DNA of 64,000 nt from Multifurca ochricompacta (lineage: Eukaryota > Basidiomycota > Agaricomycetes > Russulales > Russulaceae), in the NCBI GenBank assembly GCA_022496185.1, contig WTXG01000110.1:1-64000 (forward strand). Direction: 5' to 3'. Below the pieces are notes generated by a model, which did not search any database, was not told where the DNA came from, and was given only the letters and a program-made list of their open reading frames with translations. The position numbers and the translations under genes are program-made. Positions 22,793-34,772 of the stretch are shown piece by piece (position 1 is the stretch's first letter; each line of letters begins with the position of its first letter).

Positions 22793-25226
22793 CTACCATA
22801 GTTAATGGTAGTGGCAGAATACAGGAGGTGCATGAGACACCTCGCATTTCACTTTATATGTTGACCAAGAAAGCGCAAGAAGTCAATGATGGCAGCAATC
22901 CTTGGATGATGGACAGCGGAGCCACCACCCACTTTACACCATACTTAGATGATTTTTCTGAGTATTTCCCACACAAGGGACATCAGGTGACAATTGGTGA
23001 TGGATCCGTAGTCCAAGTTGAAGGAACAGGCAAAGTCATACTCCGAACTCGAAACAATTATGAGCTGGAGTTAAAAAATGTCTTTTATATGCCTGGCAGT
23101 GAGAGAATACTGTCAACAAGCTGCATCACAGACAAAGGCGGTTCAGTGGAGTTCTCTCCATCTGAGGTCAAAATAAAGTATAATAATGCAATTATAGTGG
23201 AAGGTGTCAAGGCTATGGGACTCTATTGGGTCTTTGGGAAAACAATGCAGAATCTAAATACTGCTTCCCACAAAACTGCATCAAGTAGCCTTGAAACCTG
23301 GCATTTGCGCATGGGTCATATGTCAAAAGAGGCCCTCAAAAGACATGCTCCTAAGGCTGTAAAAGGCCTTAGTATAGATAATAGCCAAGTGGAAGACAAG
23401 CTGTGTTATGGCTGTGAAATGGGAAAATCACACCGTCTTCCATTCCCTCCCTCTCAAAAGAGAGCTTCAGCACCCCTGGAGATCATTCATAGTGACCTAG
23501 TTGGTCCTTTGCAATGTACTTCAATCCAAGGGAACCTATATTTCGCCACTTTCATAGACGACTATAGCAGGACAGCTCTAGTTGTTGCTATGAAAGCTAA
23601 AAGTGATTTTACATTGGTCTTCAGTAACATTAAGGCATTCTTGGAAAATAAAACAGACAAGAAAATAAAGACCTTACATACAGACCGAGGTGGCGAATTT
23701 GTTAATAGGGAGCTGAAGTCTATACTTGAGCAGGCTGGCATAGAGCATAAATTGACGATGCCATACTCCCCACAACAGAAAGGAAGGGCTGAAAGGTTCA
23801 ACAGAACCATTATGGAAAAGGCTACCAGTATGGTGCATCATGCTGGTCTTTCCCTTGGTTTCTGGGAATGTGCAGTGTGTACAGCCTGTCACATATATAA
23901 TAGAACGCCAATCCGTTCCAATAAGTGGAGGACACCGCTTGAGCTTCTGGATGGGGACATTCCAGACATCTCTTATTTTAAAATATTTGGCTGTTTAGCC
24001 TACTACACTGTCCCAGAGGACAAAAGACGTAAACTGGATCAAAAGGCCAGGGAAACAGTCTTTGTTGGGTATGCACCCCACTCTAAAGGATATCTTCTTT
24101 GGGACATGCATACTCGATCCTTCATATTGTCAAGAGATGTGACATTCGATGAAGGGTCCTTCCCATCCAACCTTGCCAAGGACAGCAAGGGAAAGCAAAA
24201 GGAAAAAGTTACGCCCTTTGTCTTTGAAGTAGAGAGGCCTGTCCAGCCTCAACCAGCAATAGCAACAGTTCCTCAGGCTCCTGAAGACAAGGATGCCGAG
24301 GTTGAGAAACAGGAGGAAGTGGAACCTCCTCAAGTAAATCCTGAGCCTACCACACCTGAAAATGAGCTTGATACACACGATCAAACTATCTATCAGACGC
24401 CCCCTTCCCAAATCATGGAACCATCTGAACTTCCCCAAAGAACTCATGCCAAGAGACAATCTAAAAAGAATGTTGGCAGACTTCCCCAACCAGTATTTAC
24501 TAGGGAAAGTCCACGCTCTCAGCAACGTGACAGGGCTGTGCAGGAAGATTTAGATCTTGATACTGCCCATCCCAAACGTTCACAACGCATGAATCCTCGA
24601 TTTTATAATGAGGATAATGCTGAGTTCGTGCAGGGTTCTTCCAGACTTGGACACATGGAATTGCTAAATGCCACAGGTGTCTCTTACAGAGACCCCCTGA
24701 CTTTTCAGGAGGCAATGCAGTCTGATAATGCCAGTGAATGGCTTGAGGCATGTAAATATGAGATTGATGCCTTAGAAAAACTTGATGTGTGGCGCCTTGA
24801 GGATCTTCCAGAAGGAAGAAAGGCTGTCAAGTCAAAATGGGTTTTCAAGCTGAAGCCAGATGGATGGTTTCATGCTAGGCTCATTGCAAAAGGTTTCACC
24901 CAAATAGAAGGGGTGGACTTCGACAAAACATTCTCCCCAGTCGCCAGATTTGAGTCATTGAGACTACTACTAGCATTAGCTATGCTAGAGGATTGGGAAA
25001 TCCACCAGATGGATGTCAAATTGGCATTCCTACATGGCGATCTGGATGAAGAGATTTATATGGAGCAACCAGTTGGTTTCATCGTTGCTGGTCAAGAGTC
25101 CAAAGTTTGTAGGCTACAAAAAGCATTATATGGCCTCAAACAAGCTTCCCGAGCATGGAATCTACAGTTCCATGCAGTTCTTAATGAACTGGGCTTTACT
25201 CAGACGTACTCTGATGCAGGAGTATA
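22601..25226 (+). CDS. copia B Pol, first segment: zinc knuckle, protease, integrase, RT start
   Basis: Open without a stop. Order of domains: CCHC knuckle (CFYCQKPGHKANEC), protease (WMMDSGATTHFTPYLDD), integrase HHCC (HLRMGHMSKEALKRH; CYGCEMGK) with DDE core (HSDLVGPL; FIDDYSR; HTDRGGEFVNREL; KGRAERFNRTIMEK), a GKGKE-type linker with acidic and proline-rich sequence, then RT (KSKWVFKLKPDGWFHARL; GVDFDKTFSPVARFESLR; QMDVKLAFLHGDL; YGLKQASRAWN). Integrase before RT is the Ty1/copia order. The frame is broken after DAGVY by the Tc1-like insertion at 25227 and resumes at 26851. Confidence 0.94.
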
Positions 25227-26848
25227 CAGTGCCTCACAAAACTGAGTCAATGTTTTGCACTTTTGCACTGTTTGTTGAATATTGCATCAGCCAAAACAAA
25301 TATAAACAAAGTCTTGGTATACCATAAATGGTACACAATAAGGGCTATGTAATGCAACAATGATTATGTAATTCTGATCAAAACCTGTGGAGCTATGCCC
25401 ATTTCAAATTGGGGACTCATTGACTCAGTTTTGTGAGTGGGTATCAGAAATATCAGAATCTGATGCTCCACCAAATGTACAGCAACCAATCCTTAATATA
25501 TGGTTACCATAGTTGTCTTCATATTGATGGGACCTGGAATAGAGCTATTTAAGCATGGTTTACATTCCCAGAATATTATAATTTCCCAATGCACCCCACC
25601 TCCTCTGCTCAGAAAGAAAACATGCTCTCTCTGGCCTCTGAAGGTCATTCCACTCACACTATTGCCTCCAGACTCAGCCTCAGCCAGTCCACAGTCTCTA
25701 GGACACTCAGAACCCTCCTTCCCAACCATCAGTCACCTCATTTTGGTCATCTTTCCAAGCTCTCTGCTACCTCTGAACATGCTATCATGATACAAATCAC
25801 CACAGGAAAGGTTGGCAATGCTGTCCAGGCCACAAAGCACATCAATTCCATCATCCCCAACCATGTCTCTTCACAAACTGTGCATTGGGTTCTTAAACAA
25901 CATTCATTCAAGGCTGTAACAAAGAAGAAAAGGCCACTACTCTCTGCAGTACATTGCAAGAAGCACTTAGCCTTTGCTTTGAAGTACAGAGAGTGGACTG
26001 TGGAGGACTGGCATCTGACCCAAACCTGTTGATTTTGGTCTCATCTGACTAAATCACCCTCTTCCAGTCCTCCATAGTCCAGTTTTGGTACTTCAAAGCA
26101 AAGGCTAAGTGCTTCTTGCAATGTACTGCAGAGAGTAGTGGCCTTTTCTTCTTTGTTACAGCCTTGAATGAATGTTGTTTAAGAACCCAATGCACAGTTT
26201 GTGAAGAGACATGGTTGGGGATGATGGAATTGATGTGCTTTGTGGCCTGGACAGCATTGCCAACCTTTCCTGTGGTGATTTGTATCATGATAGCATGTTC
26301 AGAGGTAGCAGAGAGCTTGGAAAGATGACCAAAATGAGGTGACTGATGGTTGGGAAGGAGGGTTCTGAGTGTCCTAGAGACTGTGGACTGGCTGAGGCTG
26401 AGTCTGGAGGCAATAGTGTGAGTGGAATGACCTTCAGAGGCCAGAGAGAGCATGTTTTCTTTCTGAGCAGAGGAGGTGGGGTGCATTGGGAAATTATAAT
26501 ATTCTGGGAATGTAAACCATGCTTAAATAGCTCTATTCCAGGTCCCATCAATATTAAGACAACTATGGTAACCATATATTAAGGATTGGTTGCTGTACAT
26601 TTGGTGGAGCATCAGATTCTGATATTTCTGATACCCACTCACAAAACTGAGTCAATGAGTCCCCAATTTGAAATGGGCATAGCTCCACAGGTTTTGATCA
26701 GAATTACATAATCATTGTTGCATTACATAGCCCTTATTGTGTACCATTTATGGTATACCAAGACTTTGTTTATATTTGTTTTGGCTGATGCAATATTCAA
26801 CAAACAGTGCAAAAGTGCAAAACATTGACTCAGTTTTGTGAGGCACTG
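25227..26848. mobile_element. Palindromic Tc1-like element B (two copies of the transposase N-terminal half)
   Basis: 1,622 bp with CAGTGCCTCACAAAACTGAG inverted ends and TA duplication (25225-25226, 26849-26850) inside copia B RT. The arms (about 25227-26012 and 26070-26848) are near-identical inverted copies. Each encodes the N-terminal half of a Tc1-type transposase of about 136 aa: helix-turn-helix-like segments (SEGHSTHTIASRLSLSQSTV) and a second DNA-binding segment ending AFALKYREWTVEDW. Only about 57 bp of centre is unique. On the minus strand it adds the beginning of the catalytic region (SDETKINRFGSD after a stop) and then ends. The C-terminal catalytic half is absent. The family differs from element A, since the terminal repeats differ. 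Confidence 0.88.
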
Positions 26849-26850
26849 TA

Positions 26851-27284
26851 CGTGTTTCATCAAAAGGAGGGGGATGATTCACTTTATGTCATTCTCTATG
26901 TAGATGACATTACTATACTTGGATCTTCCAATGATAAGATAATGTGGCTGAAGTCATCACTATCTAATCAATATGAGATGACTGACTTGGGAGAAATCCA
27001 GTCATACCTTGGAGTTAATATCACCAGGGATCGTCCTAATAAGACACTGGAAATTGACCAAGCAGCCTATGTTTTATCTATTATTGAGAAGTTTGGGATG
27101 AGGGATTCCAACCGAGTATATACTCCTCTTCCCTCGGGCGCTGATGTACATCTGGTCAAATTTGATGGCCAGGCATCTACTTCTGAAATAAAGAAGTACC
27201 AACAGTTGATGGGGTCTCTGCTATGGGTGCAGATTGGAAGCAGACCAGACATCAGTTTTGCTGTGGCATGCCTTAGTCAATATG
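26851..27284 (+). CDS. copia B Pol, second segment: RT
   Basis: Continuation of RT: VFHQKEGDDSLYVILYVDD, which contains the catalytic YVDD box, then SSLSNQYEMTDLGEIQSYLG and LMGSLLWVQIGSRPDISFAV. It ends at the Gy2 insertion in CLSQY. No stop. Confidence 0.93.
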
Positions 27285-27875
27285 TGTTACGCCCAGTGTG
27301 AGATGCTCTGCACGACTTGTGCAACAGCTTTGTACGTGTAGTCAGATAAGAGCCCAATAAGGCCTCTTGGAGTTCGGACGGATGAGTCAAAGTCAAAGGG
27401 GCTGTACCCTAGTGACGATGTTGAGCGGAAAGTGCCAAAAGCACTGAGGCGATCGAGTCAAAGGTTCCAAGGGGAAGTCCAGAAGACAAACACCAATGTA
27501 TTCAATAAGTCGAGTCTGAAGCTACAATGTAGTCTACAGCGGGCTTATATACGTAATGAGGTGAGCGCCTATTGATAAGGGATACGGAGTCAGGTGGACC
27601 CAAATATACGAAAGCGGAGGGCGTAAAGCCTGGCTTCTGATAGGGTATTAAGTAAGTGTCTGGTCTTATAGATAAAGAGATAAGCGATAAGGGAAGGCAT
27701 AAGCAAAGTATAAACAATGCGTCATCAGGTACAAACAGTAGTCACGGGGAGGGGAGCAGGGCACGTGAGGGATCCCAGGATGGGGATGTGATCAGGAAAT
27801 GGAGGGTAGGCGGAAGGGAAGGGTCTGTAGCGGGGAGAGTGAAGAAAAGTGGGGTACTAGGCCCTGGTCGTAACA
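27285..27875 (-). repeat. Gy2 3' LTR
   Basis: 591 bp, TGTTACGCCCAG...GTCGTAACA. The polypurine tract lies just inside at 27876-27889. Confidence 0.95.
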
Positions 27876-27906
27876 TCACCCTCCCTTCTGGTTCAAGCTG
27901 ACCCAG

Positions 27907-29132
27907 CTAGAAACGCACACCATCATCATCCTGTACCAAGTCCACATAATCATCCGCCAGATTCCGATCTCCGGTGGTGTAGGTCTCATCGGCTGTGCAT
28001 TGATGCGTGCGCAAGAAGCCGTATGGACCCGTCGTCCACATTGGGGGCACATGTCGTAGACTGGGCAGTCGAGCTCACGATGTCCTGCATTATGACGCAG
28101 ACATTTGCCGCACCACCCTGACGGGTTGACGATTGTTGGGGCGATGCCCATGCGGCGGAAAATGCAGAAGCGGCTCCAATGTAGATTACTTTGGCAGTGT
28201 CGACACCACTTGCGGTTGAGTGGGCAGTTCCAGCTAATGTGATACTTGCTATCGCATTGCCAGCACGTCTCACCTCGGGGATTCTCATGCATCCGCGGCA
28301 TCTCAAACCGATTCGGCAGTAATTGCAGGGCAGCCCCTAGCGATCATGGAGGGAGAGGTCGGGCATACGTGTCGGCGTACCTTTCAGTGATGGTTTGGTA
28401 TGCATCTCCGATCTCCAACCTCTTCCAAATCTCCACTATCTCCTGTTCGATCTGGAACATCCCGCTGGTCAATCGGGTCATCATCTTCGCGTGCTCCTTG
28501 TACTGTTTGTTGAGCGTCGTGCGTAACGTCAAAGTCTTCTGCAGTCTCATTACTTCGGCCTTGAGACACGGGAGGCACATGTCGTTCAGCACCTCGTTGA
28601 TCGCAAAGGCGCGAGAGTCTTCAGTGGCCAGATGCCCCAGCTGCTCGTCGGTCATCGTGTGGTGCAGACGTCCTGTGTACCTTTCTTCCAAATAGACCAG
28701 GGCCCCATAGACTGGGCCACCCTTCTTCATGCAACCAGCGACATCCATTCCTCCATTTGTATAAAAGATGTATTTGGCGATAGCTGTTGTTCCATCAGCC
28801 ATAGTGATCTCGAGAGGGAAGTACATTGAGGAATTGGGGTTGTTAGCGATGAACGGGAACTCTGGTACTTCGTCGTCTAATTCCATACCCAGTAGGTCAT
28901 TTGGGTGTGGCTCTTCACTGTGGTCAAAGTTGTCATTGGGGTTGGGGGATTGATTTTTAATTCGAGCTTCGGCGGCCTCGTAGTCAATGGGTGAAGAGGG
29001 GCGTGTAGAGGGATGGGCGGAGGGGAAATTCTCGACAGCTACGGCAGTGGCGGTGAAGGCGTCGACGGCAGCGTTGGCAGCGATGAAGGACATGATTGAT
29101 TGGATAGTGGTAGGACATTGCTGGGGGAGCAT
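27907..29132 (-). pseudogene. Gy2 ORF3: accessory zinc-knuckle protein (one stop, one frame slip)
   Basis: Begins MLPQQ at 29132, 38 nt after the pol stop (29171). 262 codons are open: the SPIDYEAAEARIKNQSPNP segment, the acidic region, MDVAGCMKKGGPVYGALVYL, then a heptad-like coiled coil (TSGMFQIEQEIVEIWKRLE). A TGA at about 28341 replaces a CGA arginine codon of Gy4. The same frame then continues with MPRMHENPRGETCWQC, knuckles CX2CX4HX4C twice, and CX2CX6HX4C. The fourth motif is lost through a frame slip near 28040. Function unknown; it is inferred to bind nucleic acid. Confidence 0.78.
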
Positions 29133-29170
29133 GTACTGGGGAGTTTAATTGGGGTCTGGGGTTGTTCCTT

Positions 29171-32100
29171 TTAATCGTCTTTGGGTGCTTCTGGATGCCG
29201 GGCATGGAACTCCAAGATAAGGACCAGGGCGAAGATATTCCTGGCCGGCTCCCACGAACTGTCAGAGTCTGGGAATCCCTTCCACTTGACTAGGTAGTGC
29301 ATCTTGCGCCCTCGGCCTTTTTTCATTGAGTCTAGAATGTGCTCCACTTCCCATTCCGCTTCGCCGTCGATAAGGTCAGGTGGAGGCCTTGGGAAGTTTT
29401 CCCCATGAAGGGACGTCTCCTTGTATGGCGTCAGAAGTTTGGCATGGAAGACGGGGTGGATTTTCCATTTGGGTGGCAATCGCAGTTCATATGACACGTC
29501 TGACAGCTTCCTTGTTATCTGGAAGGGGCTGTGACATCGGGGCGCTAGTTTGGCCGAGGGGTGTGACATGTGAATATTTCTTCCCTCGAGCCAGACCCAG
29601 TCATTGGGCTGATAAGGTGTGAACGTGCTTGGCTGTGCAGCTAGGGCTTGCTGTGCTTTTGCTAGATTTTCATTGGCCGATTGCCGTAAGTCTTCCCATT
29701 GGTGCATCCATTGGGTTACTGATGGGACATTAGTGGGCTTATCCATCCACGTGGTGCGTGGGGTCCATCCCATGATAAGGGAGAAAGGGGTAGCTTTTGT
29801 CGTTCCGTTGGGCCATGAGTTGTGTGCAAATTCCGCAGTTGACAGCCACTCTGCCCAGTCGTTTTGTCGTTCATTACACCAGAACCAAAGATACTGCTCC
29901 AACCATTGGTTCATCCATTCAGACTGTCCATCTGTCTGCGGGTGGTAAGCCGTAGAGATGTTCTGTGCAATGCCCAGTGTTCTACACAGGGCTCTGGCAA
30001 ATGTGGATGTAAACTGGGTATCTCTGTCAGATATAATCTTTTTGGGGAGACCATAGTGGTGGTATACATGATCCAGGTATAGTCTTGCCACTCCTTCCGC
30101 CGTGATTGTCTCATTACAAGGTATGAACAGGGCTGCCTTGGAACAATCATGGTCAGTGATTGTGAGGATGGTATCAAAGCCCAGTGATTCGGGTAGTTTA
30201 ATGATGAAGTCCATCGCAATGGTCTGGAAAGGGGTCGATGATACGGGGGTAATGGGATGTATTGGCGGGATTTTCGGGTGTGTATTCACTTTGTTTGCTT
30301 GACATGCTGCACACCCTTGTACATAATTTTCAACGTCCTTTTTCATGTTGGGCCACCAGTAGTCGCATTTGGCAAGGGCATAGGTGTTAGTGATGCCAGG
30401 GTGGCCAGCAGAGGGGAGGTCGTGGTGAAAATGGATCACCCCCCTCTTAATGTTGTCACCACCGGTGACAACGAGTCAATCCCCATCTTTCCACCAAAGG
30501 CTGTTTATTTCTTTCAAGTTGTGCGCATCGGCCCATGAGCGGCATAATTCCTGGTTCATGTTTTGTGACACTTGTGCCCACAGGTCCATGTCATGGAGGC
30601 TGACTATGGCAGTCTTCGCAAACACTTCCTCAGGAAGAACAATGACGTCGTTATTGTCATCCTCTCCAGTATGCATATCCGGCCTTCGTGACAGCGCATC
30701 TGCTCTCGCATTTTGACTTCCTGCAATGTGTTTCAGGGTGAAATTATACTCTTCAAGTTCCAGAACCTCTCGTGCTACACGCCGGCTGATTTTATGGGGT
30801 TCCTTCCAATACAGCAAGTTGGAATGATCAGTGTAGATGACAGTTTTATGGGGGGTTCCTGCCAGGTAAGGCCGCTAGTGTTGTAATGCCTTGATAATAG
30901 CTAGGAGCTCTCTGTCCCAAATATCATAATTTCGTTCTGCTGGCGAGAAGGTTTCAGAGTAATATGCCACTGGGTGAAGCGTCTGGGTGGCATCTCTTTG
31001 ATATAGTACTGCTCCATTTGCAAAGTGAGAGGCATCTACTTCCAGTTCAAAGGGGCGGCTCAGGTCGGGTTGAATGAGTACTGGTTCTGAGCCAACAATG
31101 TCTCTGATCTGCTCAAATGCCTGCTGCTGTGCGGCCTCCCAATGCCATGGTACATCCTTCTTTAAGAGGTCATTCAGTGGTCGTGCAACGCCGGAAAACC
31201 CCTTGACAAAGCGTTGGTAGAAGTTACAGAATCCAATGAATGATCGGACATCTTTGACGCAGGTTGGTACAGGCCATTCCCAAATCCCTTGCACTTTGAT
31301 GGGATCCATGCGTACTCGTCCTTTTTCCAAAATGACTCCCAGGTATTCGACGCTCCATTGTTCAAAGGAGCATTTGGCTGGTTTAAGGTATAGGTTGTGT
31401 TCGTGTAGTATGTCTAGCACCTGGTGCACTTGTTTTTGGTGATGGCTTAGGTCGTCTGAGGTAGCTACTAGGATATCGTCCATATAGACCATGACTTCAC
31501 CAGTGAGAATAAGGTCGCGGAATATGTGGTTCATCATGGACTGAAAAGTTGCCGGTGAATTCGTAAGGCCAAAGAACATGACATTCGGTTCGAACAATCC
31601 TTGATTCGTCTTGAACGCCGCTTTACATTGGTTGCCTTCCTTGATCCTGACATTGTTGTAACCCCATCGTACATCCATTTTTGAAAAGAGGGACTTGTCC
31701 CTCATGGTGTCAATGAGTTCAGAAATCAGTGGTAGGGGGTAGGCATTCTTTACAGTGTACGCATTGATCTTTCAGTAGTCCTGGACAGGTCATAGTTTGC
31801 CATCCTTCTTTTTGATGAAGAAGAAGGGCGAGGCATACTGCGACTTGGATGGGCGAATATATCCCTTGGCCAGATGTTCCTCCAGGAATTCCATAAGTGC
31901 AGCTTGTTCGGACTGGGACAGAGGGTAGATTTTACAATCTATTGCGGCCAGTGTCTCGGGAAGAAGGTCAATGGCATGATCCCATGGTCGCTCCGGAGGA
32001 AAGCGATGTGACTCTTCCTCGGAGAATACCTTCCAATGCCGCTGGTAAACATCCGGCACTACATCGTGGTAGGTTTTCTCACTCTGTCCTTGTACCACCT

Positions 32101-32725
32101 TCTGGGCCAGCTCCGATGCTTTGGTGACATAGCAGTAGCTGGGGCCTTCCTCTGTACGCACAGTCCTTATTACTGGATGCCGAATTGCATAATCATAGCC
32201 TAGCGACGTAATAATCGTTGGGTACAAGTCCTTGTCCATTGTTGCGTCAGCCCAATTTATTTTTGGTTCGAAGGCTGCAAGCCATGGATAACCCAAAATG
32301 AGGTCTTCATCTCCTAAGTTGGTAATTAGGAAACGAATGGTCCTTGTTATTTCCCCAACCTGGACTTTTAGATCCGTGTAGTGGGTGATCTTGCCAGCAT
32401 GATTGGCTGTCCCATCAATGTTCCAAATGTTCTTTTCTTGGGGAAGTGCCAGCCTTCCCAGGCCCATTGCTTTAATTAATTGTGGGTGAATGAAGTTGTC
32501 TGTGGCTCCAGAGTCCACTAATATATCTCGGTCAGCTGTCCTCTGTGTAGTTTCAAAATGAACTGGTATTTTTAATGACTTGAATCGACTAGCATACACA
32601 GAGGTGACATGGAGTGCTCGTGCCCAGGCCGATGGGTTTGAGCCTAACAAAAATCCTTCTTTGCAAACGCCTTCTCCACTAAGATGGCACGCACTTCCTC
32701 GCTCTCTTTCATCATATTGGCCCAT
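29171..32725 (-). pseudogene. Gy2 pol: protease, RT, RNase H, integrase, chromodomain
   Basis: Protease LVDSGATDNFI; RT box YMDDILVAT near 31480; RNase H DRELLAIIKALQH and TDHSNLLYW-like region; integrase finger HFHHDLPSAGHPG and CAACQANK, core AMDFIIKLP, DRDTQFTS, AYHPQTDGQSEW; chromodomain YLVKWKGFPDSDSSWEP near 29290. Five stops occur: near 31796 and 31773 (arginine codons of the [12 protein letters not shown] block), 30872 (TGG to TAG), 30474 (GDR, CGA to TGA) and one apparent loss near 31780. The long integrase ORF (30439-29171, 422 codons) is intact. It overlaps gag in the -1 frame (32725-32644). Confidence 0.92.
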
Positions 32726-34157
32726 ATATCCTGAGCCTTCTCCTCTTTTGATCGTTTATCCACAGTGGGTGGGTTGTTATGAATGGGGGCTTCGGCTGTG
32801 GTGGTTGCAGCCGCAACACATACTCCTTTCTTTGGACAATCTCGGGACATATGCCCTAATGCTCTACAGCAGAAGCACCATCCTTCCTTCATCAATGTTT
32901 GCCGCTCATCTTCCGTGAGTGCTGCCCGGGCTCGGGCGCGGTCCGCAGAGGTGTCCATAGCATTTGGATCCCTCTGGGCATGCTGGGCAGGCTTTACTCC
33001 GAAAGCCGTTTTCCATTGATCTCGCGTTTTTCCTTTTTTGTATCAACTCCAAAGCGCGTCTGAAAGTCGAGGTAGTCCTGTTGTTGTCGTCGGGCGGCGT
33101 CGACCCAGCTGTCCCAGTCATGAGGATGGTGGAACTGAATTATATTCTTGACTAAGGGATTGGGCAACCCTTGTGAGAAGAGGTCCAACGTGGCCTCTTC
33201 GTCCGTGTCGTAGCCAGCTCTATTTGCAAGACTTCTGAACTTAGCGACATATGCGTCCAGTTCTCCCTTTTCCATCCTAAGGGACTTGAGCTCTCGGGCT
33301 GCCTTCTGCTTGGCCTGCCCATCCGTGAAGGCATCCTTAAACCGTTCAGCGATGGTCTCCCAAAGACCTTCACTTGTGGTACGACGCCCACTTTCGACTT
33401 GTTCATTCAGCCATTCCAGCTGTTCCATGGTCCAGTCGTCAACCACATCCCCCCAAATCAGGGAAAGGAACAGATTGGCTCGTTGAAACGGGTTGACAAT
33501 CTGTGGGACGTCATGGTTGAAGTTCTTAAAGGTCGTGAACTCCAGCATGAATTTTTTGCTTTGTGAGCAGTCCCCGGTGAATGTCTGGGGAAGTACCCCT
33601 GATAACCGTCCGGATGGGGGAGGGATGTTTGGTGGTGCCGCCACTGGGGCTGGTGGGGCAGGGTCTGGAAGCTGGGCGGCGATGGTAGACATGTGCGGAA
33701 AGGATGGGGTGACAGTATTTGCGGATTGTATCGATATCTGGGGGGTTGTCAAAGCAGGGGCTCTGAACGTGACAACCTTGGGTGCAACCGGAGACGTAGT
33801 CACTGCTAATGCCAGTGCTTCTTCTTCACTGGGTTCTTCTACGTACTCCTCTGGTTCGGAGTCCATGACAATGGCCGGAGGGTTTTCTCTCCACGGGCCT
33901 AGTCCAAATTCAGGTGGGGTGGGTCCTGTAGTGACCCAAGAGTGTCGGCTGTCCAAGTATCGGATGCAGTACCAAACTCTCTTTTCGTCGTCGTATTCTA
34001 CCGGTTGGTATCTTCCGTCGTGATAGACATAGTATCCAAACTCGGATTCAAAGTCCTTCCAGGCGGCAGAGCCAAGTACTTGCTGTGAAAGGTTATTCTC
34101 GTCTCTGCGTTCGATAAGTTCTTCCCGGAAGAGGGTCTGACTGCGGCTGGAAGCCAC
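32644..34157 (-). pseudogene. Gy2 gag, one frame slip
   Basis: 387 codons open from ASSRSQTLFREELIERRDE through FMLEFTTFKNFNHDVPQIV and MEKGELDAYVAKFRSLANR. The frame then slips near 33040 in a T-rich run. It continues to the CCHC knuckle (CFCCRALGHMSRDC) and ends KKDFC. The first codon corresponding to the Gy1 ATG is GTG here, so the normal start is lost or initiation is elsewhere. Confidence 0.88.
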
Positions 34158-34163
34158 TGTGAT

Positions 34164-34174
34164 AGACTCGACTT
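34164..34174 (-). other. Gy2 self-priming type primer site
   Basis: Minus-strand AAGTCGAGTCT, two bases inside the 5' LTR; perfect reverse complement at 34399-34409 in that LTR, downstream of TATATAAG. Confidence 0.75.
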
Positions 34175-34176
34175 GA

Positions 34177-34767
34177 TGTTACGCCTGGTGTGAGATGCTC
34201 TGCACGACTTGTGCGACAGCTTTGTATGTGTAGTCAGATAAGAGCCCAATAAGGCCTCTTGGAGTTCGGACGGATGAGTCAAAGTCAAAGGGGCTGTACC
34301 CTAGTGACGATGTTGAGCAGAAAGTGCCAAAAGCACTGAGGCGATCGAGTCAAAGGTTCCAAGGGGAAGTCCAGAAGACAAACACCAATGTATTCAATAA
34401 GTCGAGTCTGAAGCTACAATGTAGTCTACAGCGGGCTTATATACGTAATGAGGTGAGTGCCTATTGATAAGGGATACGGAGTCAGGTGGACCCAAATATA
34501 CGAAAGCGGAGGGTGTAAAGCCTGGCTTCTGATAGGGTATTAAGTAAGTGTCCGGTCTTATAGATAAAGAGATAAGCAATAAGGGAAGGCATAAGCAAAG
34601 TATAAACAATGCGTCATCAGGTACAAACAGTAGTCACGGGGAGGGGAGCAGGGCACGTGAGGGATCCCAGGATGGGGATGTGATCAGGAAATGGAGGGTA
34701 GGCGGAAGGGAAGGGTCTGTAGCAGCGAGAGTGAAGAAAAGTGGGGTACTAGGCCCTGGTCGTAACA
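34177..34767 (-). repeat. Gy2 5' LTR
   Basis: 591 bp, TGTTACGCCTGG...GTCGTAACA, close to 98 percent identical to 27285-27875 by eye. Confidence 0.95.
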
Positions 34768-34772
34768 ATATG

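Larger units (their letters stand above)
27285..34767 (-). mobile_element. Ty3/gypsy chromovirus Gy2, complete with both LTRs
   Basis: 7,483 bp, duplication ATATG (27280-27284, 34768-34772) inside copia B RT. Same layout as Gy1. LTRs (591 bp each) differ at about nine positions, nearly all transitions. Pol carries stops that are mostly CGA to TGA. ORF3 has one CGA to TGA stop and a later frame slip. Confidence 0.95.

Noticed and set aside
24130..24525. Minus-strand ORF inside copia B pol linker
   Set aside because: Antisense to the acidic linker between integrase and RT; composition artefact.
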